Part shown: positions 48,233-59,900 of the stretch, one piece after another | Layout of the letters: each line of letters begins with the position of its first letter | How positions within the stretch are numbered: position 1 is the stretch's first letter | Origin: Ficedula albicollis | Taxonomy: Eukaryota > Chordata > Aves > Passeriformes > Muscicapidae | NCBI RefSeq assembly: GCF_000247815.1 | Contig: NC_021674.1 | Span: 82,382,935-82,446,934 of the forward strand | Direction: 5' to 3' | DNA: 64,000 bases | Made by a program: the position numbers and the translations under genes | The notes under the pieces: generated by a model | Databases searched by the model: none | What the model saw: only the letters and a program-made list of their open reading frames with translations | What the model was told of the DNA's origin: nothing

Positions 48233-48857
48233 AAATTATGTTGGTCTTGTACATCTAAAAAAACTTACATGCAATATGTCTAGTATGTAAAATAGCATTA
48301 AGAAATGCACTTGGTTGAAATAAATTACATAAAAAAGGAAAAATAAATTGACTGGTCTGCTTGGGTGAAAAAAAGTTTCTTCTTTTTCTGATGAATCAAA
48401 ACCTATACAAGGAAGTTAAAAAATGCAGGCAATTCTTTTGCAACACAATGTCTGTAAAGTGGATGTTATGGTGAATGTGTTAGTGAAAGCCCGACTACTT
48501 TTTCTACTTGAAAAATTATTTAAATTGGTCTTGTACTTCTAAAAAAACTTACATGCAATATGTCTAGTATGTAAATAAATTATGTTGGTCTTGTACATCT
48601 AAAAAAACTTACATGCAATATGTCTAGTATGTAAAATAGCATTAAGAAATGCACTTGGTTGAAATAAATTACATAAAAAAGGAAAAATAAATTGACTGGT
48701 CTGCTTGGGTGAAAAAAAGTTTCTTCTTTTTCTGATGAATCAAAACCTATACAAGGAAGTTAAAAAATGCAGGCAATTCTTTTGCAACACAATGTCTGTA
48801 AAGTGGATGTTATGGTGAATGTGTTAGTGAAAGCCCGACTACTTTTTCTACTTGAAA
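48233..48857. repeat. Large tandem duplication with a short extra copy (281 + 57 + 281 bp)
   Basis: Copy A (48233-48513) and copy C (48577-48857) are near-identical at a constant offset of 344 bp. Both start at AAATTATGTTGGTCTTG and end at TTTTTCTACTTGAAA. Between them lies copy B (about 48520-48576), which repeats only the first 50 bp or so (TTGGTCTTGTACTTCTAAAA through CTAGTATGTAAAT), with one C/T-type difference (ACATCT versus ACTTCT). I found no A/C difference by eye. The long-short-long layout suggests two successive slippage events or a mis-assembled region. Confidence 0.97.
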
Positions 48858-49330
48858 TTTTCACAGTATGGGATTATTCTTTACAGATACCTCAAAGTGA
48901 GTAATTTTGTCTCAGGTGGCCATCTAGCTGCTTCCTGCAGCCGACACTAAGAAATAATCACCTCTGCAGGATGGCTCATCCAAGTCAAATCTGTGTCTGA
49001 GCTGCGGGGGAGGAGATGCTCTCTGAAGTGTCCCTCCACCTGCATCATGTTAGGTAGAATTTGGAAGTTCAGATTTTAAGTTTTGGATGTCAGGAGAACT
49101 TCTCTTGAAGAGTGAAGATTTAATGTTAGGATTTGTATTTCCTCATATAAGCTCCAATTAAGGAAGTGAATTGTGGATTCGTGAGTAAAAGCTTTTATTT
49201 AGTCAATTTTTCCATCTCTCTTTGGGAGATCAAATTCAACAATTTTTATTCTACAATTCAAGCAACACTGGGAAAATTTTTAGGTTTACAAAACACAAAA
49301 TTTTGTTTTAGATAACAATATGCTCCCATC
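48858..49330. other. Non-coding stretch
   Basis: Nothing recognised. Confidence 0.55.
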
Positions 49331-49433
49331 ACAAAATCACATAAACACAGAATGGGTCAGGTTGGAAGGGATCACAGTCATCCTGTCCAACCTCCTGCTC
49401 AAGCAGGGTCATCCTAGTGCACATTGCACCAAT
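49331..49433 (-). mobile_element. CR1 LINE, 3' end fragment
   Basis: The plus strand reads CACAGAATGGGTCAGGTTGG, then AAGGGATCACAG, CCTGTCCAACCTCCTGCTCA, then AGCAGGGTCATCCTAGTGCA. This is the reverse complement of a CR1 3' end of the subfamily that carries the GGGTCAGGTTGG string. The element lies on the minus strand and is about 100 bp long. Its truncated 5' edge at about 49417-49433 coincides with the start of a 49-bp tandem duplication. Confidence 0.9.
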
Positions 49434-49515
49434 CAAACCCAAAGGGAAGTAAATGGAAGATACAAGTGCACAATGCACCAATCAAACCCAAAGGGAAGTA
49501 AATGGAAGATACAAG
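49417..49515. repeat. Tandem duplication, 2 x 49 bp, overlapping a CR1 edge
   Basis: The copies start at 49417 and 49466 (GTGCACATTGCACCAATC versus GTGCACAATGCACCAATC) and end at TGGAAGATACAA. By eye there is one substitution. The first bases of the unit belong to the CR1 fragment and the rest to flanking DNA, so the duplication postdates that insertion. Confidence 0.97.
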
Positions 49516-50504
49516 AAACTTCTGTCTTTATTTGATCCCTAGGGCAGCATTCTTTTGCAAAAAAAAAGAACTGGCCAAAATCAAATGAAAATATTAATTC
49601 ACTAAATTCACTACATATCTAGCCTAAATTTTCATATAAGCAAGATTTGTCATAAGGTAATATGAGTAAGGACATGTATTTGCACTAATGAATTTTTGAT
49701 CTCTTTCTTTAAATGTCATTACTGTATTTTAGCACTGGTCTCAGTAAAGCCCAGATCTAATTTGCTGAGCAGCCCAGTGTGTTTTTAAAAGTTCTCAGTA
49801 TTTATAGTCCAATACGGATGCATAGTGCAATTTTATCTTGCACTATTTTAAGAAATCTGAAGTATTTTATATACGAATAAATGTGTTGCGAAAGTTTCAA
49901 AATGCTTTATAATTTTTTTACACATAAAACAAAGGAAGAATAAGTCAAGCTGAATCATTTGTTCTGATTGTGATAATGTCTGTTGTTTTATCACTGTTTT
50001 TTATATTATTTTTACCTGCCTCACAGATAGGAGATCCCGAATCACAGACCAGTTCTCTCAACACATCTCTCCTCTATCTGGACAATTTCAGGTCTTAACA
50101 ATCCATGTCTTTATAATGCTAAAGGAAGAAAAACGTCTTAGTTAAAATGTAACTGCTTATGAAAAAAAAAAAAAAGGTTTGTGCTTCCAAAATATACTGC
50201 ATAATTGAATTTTTTTTCCATTATTTCAGAATTGGCCTAAAAATATGATTTATTGTAGGGGGAGAAAAGGTCAGTTTAGTAAGAGTTTTTCTAAATGAAA
50301 AAAATACTCTCTGGAAGTTTCCTTTAAAAAGCATTAATTTTAATAGGAAGTTAAGACTAAAACAAAGTTAATATGTGTAAAAAAGAAAAAAACTTCCACC
50401 AGAGACCACTTCATTAGGACATGAGCTTTTTCTGATGTTAAATGAGCATAATTCTAATTGAATCTAATCTGTGCATAAATGTAATCACAATTCCATTCCA
50501 GTTG
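49516..50504. other. Non-coding AT-rich stretch with an A-tract
   Basis: A 14-A homopolymer lies at 50162-50175. Nothing else is recognised. Confidence 0.55.
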
Positions 50505-50906
50505 TAGTAAAGTGGATGTGCTGTCTCCTCCATTTTCAACTGAAGGTCTTTACAGATATCTGGCCTCCTTGCAAAGCTTACATGTAGGATATTTAAATTA
50601 CAAATCCTTATTTCCTTGGACAGAGAAAGGGGTTGATAAGAACAGGTTATACAGAAATAGTAAAGTGGATGTGCTATCTCCTCCATTTTCAGCTGAAGGT
50701 CTTTACAGATATCTGGCCTCTTTGCAAAGCTTACATGTAGGATATTTAAATTAGTAGTAAAGTGGATGTGCTGTCTCCTCCATTTTCAACTGAAGGTCTT
50801 TACAGATATCTGGCCTCCTTGCAAAGCTTACATGTAGGATATTTAAATTACAAATCCTTATTTCCTTGGACAGAGAAAGGGGTTGATAAGAACAGGTTAT
50901 ACAGAA
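50505..50906. repeat. Tandem triplication with a shortened middle copy (153 + 97 + 152 bp)
   Basis: The units start at 50505, 50658 and 50755 with TAGTAAAGTGGATGTGCT. Unit 1 (50505-50657) and unit 3 (50755-50906) look identical by eye. Unit 2 (50658-50754) stops after GATATTTAAATTA and differs from both at three places (GCTATCTCC, TTTTCAGCTG, GGCCTCTTTGC). A shortened, diverged middle unit between identical outer ones suggests an older 97- or 153-bp duplication followed by a recent 250-bp duplication, or a haplotype-merging assembly error. The short frames here are artefacts. Confidence 0.97.
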
Positions 50907-53900
50907 GGAAGTATGTGCCTCTATAGATATGTATAGATATCTAGCAATGGCAGATGAAGAGATTTCTAAAGCTCTGGACCTACTTGTTTGAGCTACTCCT
51001 GATAGTAATAGGAATTATAAAGAAAAAATAATTCTTTAATTGACCTCCATATTTGTCTTTGTCTTTTGACAGTGCTTCCCTGGGGGTAGCCACAACAGCA
51101 ACCAGAAAATACCTCTCATCTGGTGAGAATAACTGAGAAGCATTGGTAGTGCTCACATTTTAAATAAAGGAGAGAGACGTTTTCAGGATATTTTTTGTGC
51201 CACCGCCAAGGTGTTCTTAGAAACAAAAGCAGAGACTTTGTGACCTTAGTGATTTATTCAAGAGTTTTTCAAATATAATGAATACCAGGGATGAGGAGAC
51301 TGGAGTTTGTAGCACAATGCAGTTCATGACATCTCCCATCAAGAAGTTCTGAAGAAGGGAGGTAGAAGTGTCAAAAGTTGCAGAAGTTTCTAGGGCAATC
51401 TCTGTCCTATTTCATAGGCTGTGGATGAGATAGGGTCACCTACAAAACCAGCAGGAACTTCACAATTGAAAACCACCTACCCTAGAAAGCAATTGCTGAC
51501 AGTTTGTTGACAGTTTGTTAAGTAGGTTGCTCAGATCCTGCATGGAAACTCAGCACTTTGCTTGTTAGGTACAGGTGTAACAACTGGGTGGCTTGGCAAG
51601 GTCAGTCATGGTATCTTCCCAAAGGAAGGGCTGTTTCTCAAGGTATTTTAGTTTTTGCCCTTTCATTTACTTTATATGTATAGAAATTTGAAATTTCAAG
51701 ATAGCAAGTTTTGTCAAACGTCCTGTGGACCTTCTGGCTGGGATAGTTGTAAAGGGAAGTCATTCATCTCACCTGGGCAACAGGTCAATTAACAGCAACA
51801 ACAGCTTCAGAAAAATCTGTATTCGTGTTTTGCTTCAAGGGTTCTAATTTAGACAGGAGAATAAAATTTTATGTCACATGCAAATATGTTTAGGCTGATG
51901 AAAAGAAAAAAATACAGTAAAAACACGCTATTTAAATTCTAATTATTTTGTTTGACAAAGCAGATAATCATCTGCATTTGTGGGAGCTTCAGACCTGGAA
52001 TGAAAAAACCTGAGGTCTTTAATAGAAGTGAAGAAGTTTGAGAGGAAGACTTCAGTTTTTGATATCTTGACTCTCTCATAGTTCTGCCATGTTTTCTTCA
52101 TGCCATGTATTCTCTAACTCAGACAAAGTAGGAAAGGCCATGAATTTCCCAACCTTTTGTTTTCTGAACCATTTACCCAAAAGTGTCATTTGTGGTGGCA
52201 GGTATCTCAATGTGACAATGTGACTCACCAGACTGGGACCTCTATGCAGCTGCAAATTGTTATGACTTTGTGGCTTTTTAGTGTTTGGTTACACATGACC
52301 CAGACTATTTTAAGCTATAAACCTACAGAGAATCGACATCTGTCTCTTGGGCTATGGTGGACCCCTCTTCAGTCAAGTGAGAAATTGCAGCGTCCTCATG
52401 TGCAGTGATCAGCAGAGATAAGCAGTGCTGTGGCATCACCACTGAATGCTGTGAAGCAGGATTTGATAGCCAAAGCAAGTACCCTGCTAGTACCCAAACT
52501 AGCAGTTCTCAGCTTCCCATGATATTCCCATTATTGGAGCTCCATGCTTTCTGTTCATTGGCGACTTAGAAGGGCAAATTTACCCTTTGCACTAATTGGC
52601 ATCTGATAACATAGTAGTGCCTGAAGCAGCCTCTCTTCAGGCATAATTCTACAAGCTCCAGGGTTGATTTGTTTTCCTCAGCTGCCTGTTTCTATTTGCA
52701 AGAACTTAGTATTTGTCAAACACATATGGGTGTACTCATACACAAGCACACACCGTGCTTTGTGATTGCTTTTTGCTTTGGTAAAGAGATCAAAAAAGGG
52801 GTACTAACTAGCATTAAAAAAAGCAACCCAACCAAATCAATTAATGAGAAACAGAAAGTGAACAGCAAGAAAGAAATCTGGTTCAGCACTATAGTGAGAG
52901 GAGCAACTCTGCCACTGTATTCAGCAGAAGAAATGGGCCCCTAGGCTTGTTACTAAATGCATAATATTTCATGGATATACTTCAGATTTAAAACTGGCAA
53001 TACATAAAATGGAGTTTAGCTGTAAAATAAATATAGGTATGAAGATACAAAGCACCTATAAACTTTAGCTTGGTAGATCAGTGTCTGGGATCATACTTTC
53101 TCTTTAGCTGTGAGATCTGCCCTTGCCACCTGGCACACAACCAGCCTCATCCCAAGCATCCCAGCACCCCCAATAAGGGCCAACCTTATAGGTATTTTCC
53201 ATTTATCCTTCTTTTTCAAGGGAAAGGAATTTAATAGTTTTAGTAAGGACTGTTCTGTGCCTGTTGATTAGAGAATGAGCCTGGACCTGTTTGATTTACT
53301 AGTATAGATATATATTTCTTCATATATATCTGTGCATTAAAGTTTTCCATGTACACATGGGGCTTAGTGTAGGACCTGTGTGTTAGAAAAGACTGATTTA
53401 GCTTTGTAGCAAATACAAGATCATAGTTGTGCCAATGTTGAAGGGGTGATCTGAATATAGTTTGTCAATCTGTAGTTTTCTTCTGACAGTTTAGCGACTC
53501 TGAGAAATTCATGTGTGAGTTTAGAGATATCCATAGTGGATAATACTGTAGGGAAAAAAAAGCTGTTGTTAGTCTTGCTTTATTGCACTCAGCACTCTGG
53601 AAGAAAAACACATCCCAGAGGACATCTGAAGGATTCACAGTGAGTTGCAGTCTACTGACTAAAAAAGCCTTTCCTAACCGCTTTTCATGCATCCCATAGA
53701 AATATTTCCTGGCATGTTTCCATTTGCTTCCACAAATTTTCAACCAATTTTAAAATTTTGGAGAAAGTTAATGATTTTTGCCTAAATGGACCTTGTTTTT
53801 AAAAAGTTTGTCTATTACTGAACAGAAAAAGAACAGTGATTTTTTGTGTAAATGAAAGGTCATTTATGTGTATGAATCTCACTCTGAGCAGCTTGGAGAG

Positions 53901-56900
53901 GCCATAGTCTGCACAATGAATTGTATCCTTCTCAGGGAATTTCTCAATTTTTAGTGATTTCAGAGAAAGCAAAAGGACATCAAGACTTTATAAGATCCCA
54001 TATTTTATTTTGGAAAAGCATCAATGTTGTGACACAGATCAGTTTTGCTGAACAAAAAAATTGGTTATGAATATGATTGATGTCCCTAATTTGGCTATTG
54101 CTAGGCTCATTTCAGGATAATGTTTACACAAATTATAATAACTTTCCAAACATCTTGCATCTGTTGCTTACTTCCTTTGAGGATCTTCTACTTCCCTCTG
54201 TTACAACAGTAATTGGGAACAAATCAGCAGGAAGGAAATATACTCCCTGGTTTAGCTAAGACTATAATGTTTAAGTTAGTGATGCGTGAGTGGTTTGCTA
54301 AAGATTAATTTTAAAGGTCATTTCCTACTTGGAAAGGAGCCTGTAATAAGCTTTTCTTCAAGGGAAGAGAGCTTTTTCTTCAAAATTCCTTTTCTGGGTG
54401 GTCTGCTTTATTCCCAGCTTCCACAGAAGCCAATGGGAAGGCATGTTCTATTGTCACCTGGGGCCACTTCTGGCTCTTTGTGAGAACAAAGAGTGTATTT
54501 CAAGAAGAGAAGGTAGGAATGGGTATATTGTATAGTTCATACATATATAACAAGGGCCACCTTTACCAGTCTTGTTAGGACAAAAATAATCTATATCCTT
54601 TAATTATGTACAGCCAGAAGGAATTAAATAAAGCTTTGAGAAAATGGATGAACTGGATCAGCTAACTAACTCCCAAGTATTTTTCATATTTTAGGTGGAG
54701 CATAGCAGGAGGGTTTTGGTGGGTATTTGTATCTCACACTCATTGTGGAAAACATTGCTTCCTCGAATTAGCATTTGTATTTGATTGATAACTAATGGGC
54801 CTCACAGGAATGTATAGCATATATGCATTGCAAGAAGGATGAAATTCTAACATACTCAGAGTTGCAAAAAAATCCCCCAAAAAATCTTCTCAAGGAAATG
54901 GCCAGAATTTTTTTTAGTTAACTTTTAAAAGACTCAGCTGTTGAATGAGATTTAATCAAATACAAATTCTGACATTCCAATCTATTCTTTAGAAAAAGGG
55001 TTTATATAGTTAGGGCAGGTAGATCACAGTGACCTTGAAACTGTTGCTTTCTATATCTGTAGCACAGAAAGGGAACACAAAAGAACCAAATCTTCAGCTT
55101 GGGCCAAGAAAAGGGCTTTCCAGCAGGTACTAAGCACGTGTCAGATGGGGAGGTATTTGTAGGAGGTAAAAAATTCCAGATGGAGAGCAGTCTGCGGTCA
55201 AGATTTACCCATGTATCATCATAATATTTTCTGCAATATTACAGGACTTAAATCATCCAGTCTGCACACTGTATCCAAAATGCTGGATATTGTGAGTACT
55301 CCCTTCTCTTTGATGGTAGTTTCTACATTTCCCCTTCCAATGAATGGGATAGTGTGTGATTCTTTCATAGATTTTGAGTATTTAACTCTCTCCAAGTACA
55401 GTACAGGGAATTTTCATCCCTATGTCAGAACAGGTAATTGCTGGTAATTGAACGACATTTTGCAGTTGTGATCCTGAACTTTTCAACACCTAAGCCCATT
55501 TCAGACCAGGCTCTGAATAATTTTTGAAGTTAGGATTCAAATTATTTATCTGTTTCTTAAAGTACTATATTTGCTCCAGTATTATTTTACTGTCTAAAAG
55601 ACTTGAATTTAACATGGCTTTTGAACTAAGGCACTTGTGCTTGCACAACTCCATACTTGCAATAGTAATTATGGACACAGTGACAGAGCTGTTGCAATAG
55701 AAAAGCTTTAAGTTTACAATAAGTCCATTTACCAAAATCAGTGAGGGTTTGTGCTATGGATTATGTTGTAAAAGTTTTTATGTGTCTTCTATTGGAATGG
55801 GGTAGCTTTTTCAAGTTCCCATGTTTCTTCTTGACCAATTCTCAATTGAAATTCAAAAACTTTTTGCCACAAGAATACGATTGACAATTTTAATAGTGGT
55901 CATAACACTATGAAATGGAATGAAACATATACAAAATCTCTGTTCAAGTAATGTTGGTAATACAAAGTATATAAAGTATATTGCTAACAAAAATATATAT
56001 TATAGTGCTATAAATAAGTACAAAAAGTAGAGTGCTAAAAAATATCACCAAGATATTTAATTAACCCCAAACTCTTTGCTTTAAGAATAACTGGGTTTAT
56101 ATGCTGGAGATGCCAGAGTAATTCACTTCCAAAGGCCCAATTAGATGAGTAGCATATACAAAGCCTCCAGTGCTGTGAAAACCTCTAAGAATCTACTGTT
56201 TTATTAAATGACAGGAGTTTTAAATAAAATTCTTCTATTTCCCATAATGAATTTGAATTGTCTCACTGAGGTATTTCACCTGAGGATGTAGCTGAGCCCC
56301 TGGAGGAGGTAACCTGCATAGGAAAACAGTCATGAACAGAAGGGTTTGCTGGAAAAATAAGGAACTGCATCGTAATCTCGCACCTGCACAGCACTTGGCA
56401 CCAGCCCAAACCTCTACATATGACAGTAATTCACTATTTCCTCTTGTCCTTCCTGCCCCAGAACCCTTAATCCTGACCATTTGCATTCATCAGGCAGGAG
56501 ATTATTCCTAGCCTGCACAGCAAAAAAAAACATAAATAAATCTCACAAACAACTAAAGCTGACTGTGTAAGTAGTTGTCTAAGCCTTTTTGCCATTTATT
56601 GCACAATAAGAAGATTCTGCATCAGTGGTTCACTGCGTTTTGTAAGCTCTTACTGTTCCTCCTCTATAAATCTTGTACCTAAACCTCTCTTCCCCAGACA
56701 GATACAATGTATGCTCAAACATGACAAGACACAATTATTAGCAAGGGAAATTTACTGTCTCCGACTTAAAACTGTTGAAAGTTATGGAAAAATATGGAAA
56801 TCAAATGCTCTGTTAGCCAAGGTTATTGTTTCAGTATTTTAAAGTGTAACGTACAAAAAATTATTTGACTACATTTGAATGTATATGTACGATTATTCTC

Positions 56901-59900
56901 TCAGACTGTAAATTTAAAATTTGTCATGAAGAGATTTTTGCTAATTCACTCAGCAAATAGTCTAAAGCAGTAAAGTTAAGAGTTTTTTTTTTTTACATTC
57001 AAGAACATTCCATTCTGCAAAGAAAAAAAAAAAAAGCCCAAACACCTACTCTACTATCTCAATCCACCCAATGTTTAGAAATCAATATGAGCAGTGAATG
57101 CTAACCCTGCCAGGGGAACCTGATAGCAACAGGCAAGGACCTGTCATTCACTGTCAACAAAATCTCCCCTATTAAATGTTAGATTTTCATTTGGAGGCAA
57201 TGCTGAGCCGTAACAAACAGCAAACATCCGAAATAAGAGAAAGAATATTTCACATCTTATTCTGATATCTCAAAATTTAGACAATTGAAAAATATAGCTA
57301 ATTTTAAAGAACCACCATTTTTTTAACCCTGCAGCCTCATGCCTTCCTTGCTCTGTGACAGATTCCCTATTGGAGGTAGAAACTTCAGTAACAAAATTTG
57401 AACTTGTATAATGAATAATGATGAGGCATCAATTCCAGTTGCCCAGGCTGACTACTTTTCAGTGTAATAGTCTTTTATATCATGACCTGCAGATATATTT
57501 GTGTCTTTGCATAGAAAGCAAGTTCCAGCAAATAGACAAAACTCTTCCACTCACTTAAGTGGTCTGACAGGACAAGGAACATATTTGACAAAGCCTTGTG
57601 CTAAAGACCCTGGTGAGAGATAATTGTGCTAAACATTTTTGACTACTAGATTTTTAAAGATTTTCAAATTAATTTATCTATTCTTCTAATCAACAATCCT
57701 CTGTCTGCAACCCCCCTTAGTCTGTCATTGTCAGGGAGCATAAATATTCTGCCTACCGTGCTTTCAATGGCATTGCCATGGTGCATCTGTGTAGGGATCC
57801 TCTGTTTTCATCTGATATGAGTCAGATGCCATTAGCTCAACGAGAAAGGATCTTGACAGCTTGCTGCTTCCCGCAGGGGCTTTGCACAGTGACAGGAGAA
57901 GCCCACAGCCAGGCTGTACAGGGGAAAGAAGTGATGTTATTCATCTCATGCGTATGTGGGCATGAAAGGGATTGTCTTGGACTGCCCTTGAGACTAGGTT
58001 TTTCCACCAGAATGTAGGGTATTGTGTCAATTTAATTTCCTTATATGAATTTTGAAGGATTATATAAATCTGTTTTTCTGCATTCAATTTTTAATAAAAA
58101 CAAGGAAGGGTTCTGGAGTTTGTGAAGATTGGTGGCAGCATAAGGATAAAAAAAGAACTGACATTCCCTCAGCTCCACCGCAGCCTAAGTGAAGAAAATT
58201 GTTAATATCAGAGTTCAAAATACAGAACATACAAGCTCTGCAGGGTTTGCTCAGCTGACAGCAAGAACAGCCTGAGCATGTTTGTTAGAGGGAGAGGCAG
58301 TCTGCCACGGGAGATTAGCTTGTCAGCAGTGAGCAGGCTACAGCCAAACAGTGCAACATTTCCCTTCTCCACGACCAGAGGAAAAGATCCAGAGTGAGGG
58401 CAGCTGTGGCCACAGTCCTGCAGAGGTTGATGTTCTGGGTCAGACTTGCCATGACTGCAGGACACCAACTGCAGCAGGGCTGCCATAAATGGGGGATTGC
58501 AGCTTGCTGCTCCGGCATGTCTGTCTGCTGAAAGCAATTTTTTTTCAAAGACATGACATAAACATCCATTGTTCAGTGTCTGCTTGTCAGTATTATAGTC
58601 CCACTTCAGAAAAAAAAAGATGAGATACATGCTGTACATATTCCAATTCCACACCACATTTCTTCAACTCTTTAATCAAAGCCCTGTTGCTGAAGACAGC
58701 AAAGTCAACCATTTTTTGTACCATTTCCTCAAATTCTGTTCTGCTCATTTTTCAATTAAGCAAAAGTTGAAATAGTTTTCATTTTGCATTTTTCCATTGC
58801 CATTGCAGAAAGCATGTTTTTCCCTCAGAGATCCAGGACTTTTGTAACTTTTCTCTCTTATCTCACAAAACCTGACCCTACAGTAATGCTTCAAGGAGTG
58901 TTCCAGAGAGGCATCAAAACATGGGGGAGCTGGACTCTGAGCAGTATGCACCCTATGGCCTTTTCCTAAAGCTGACATACAAAAAGTGCAAGGTTAATTA
59001 TGGTCATTTCTCAGTTTGGAAAAATAATATTTTTCCATTTTGAAAGTACATAGTGTTAGAAGCAATAAATGTAGAGTGGAAATAAATGTGGCCTCCACCT
59101 TGGGAATTTAACCTAAGAGATCTGAGCTGAAGCGAGGTCTATAGAGTCCCAGGGATTTTACACCTAAAACCTGAAAGAGTCAAACCATATTTTGTCCAGC
59201 CCTACAGTTTTATTTTCATAGTATAGTAGCTACTGCTATATATAAAATCATCTCATAAATCATGGATTTTATGATGATTCATAATCACTGGAAGCAGGAT
59301 TAAAGCCTTCTTGATAAGTGAATTAATTCTGTAGGTTGCTAGGAATTGCTGGTATAAGCTGCTTGAATCTGTCCTTTTGCTGATTGTGAATTGGTATTTA
59401 AAAATCAATGTGTGCAGGCAGAAAGGACATCTCAAGTGAGGTCTTCATGATTATAATGCTGCCCCTGGCTATGTTATAGTCAGAGTCAAGCGTGTGTTTC
59501 CACCATGAAGTGTGTTTTTCCTTGTGTATGTACTTGTGACATAAATACAATCTTGAGTGCTTCTAAACAACTCCAGAGTGTTTCTCAATAATAATAAAAA
59601 AATTATAATATTTTAAACCTTAGAATTAGAAAGGATTTTTAGGAATTAAATTTTTGATGAAAAATTTGTCTGGCACTATACAGTCTACATATAGAAGGTA
59701 TAAAATCCAAAATGTATTGTTTAAGATGCTTTTTCACTCTTGAATAGCTCAAAATGTATCCATTTTGAAATATTTATTAGCTCCACGTGTACTAATCCAT
59801 TAAGTGTTTTTGAACCAAAATATAAACACAATGAAATAATTAGACTTAAATATATGCTTACCCCCACCCTTTCCCCATTCTGTTAAGGCTGATAATCTGG

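Noticed and set aside
50438..50754. Frames on both strands over the 50.5-kb array
   Set aside because: Repeat artefacts; the same sequence is open in opposite senses.
58208..58657. 149-codon open frame on the minus strand, the longest apart from the CR1-derived frame at 783-1361
   Set aside because: No recognisable domain, signal peptide followed by a plausible fold, or intron structure. A second frame on the same strand is also open here, which points to base composition. One frame of this length is not surprising in 64 kb.
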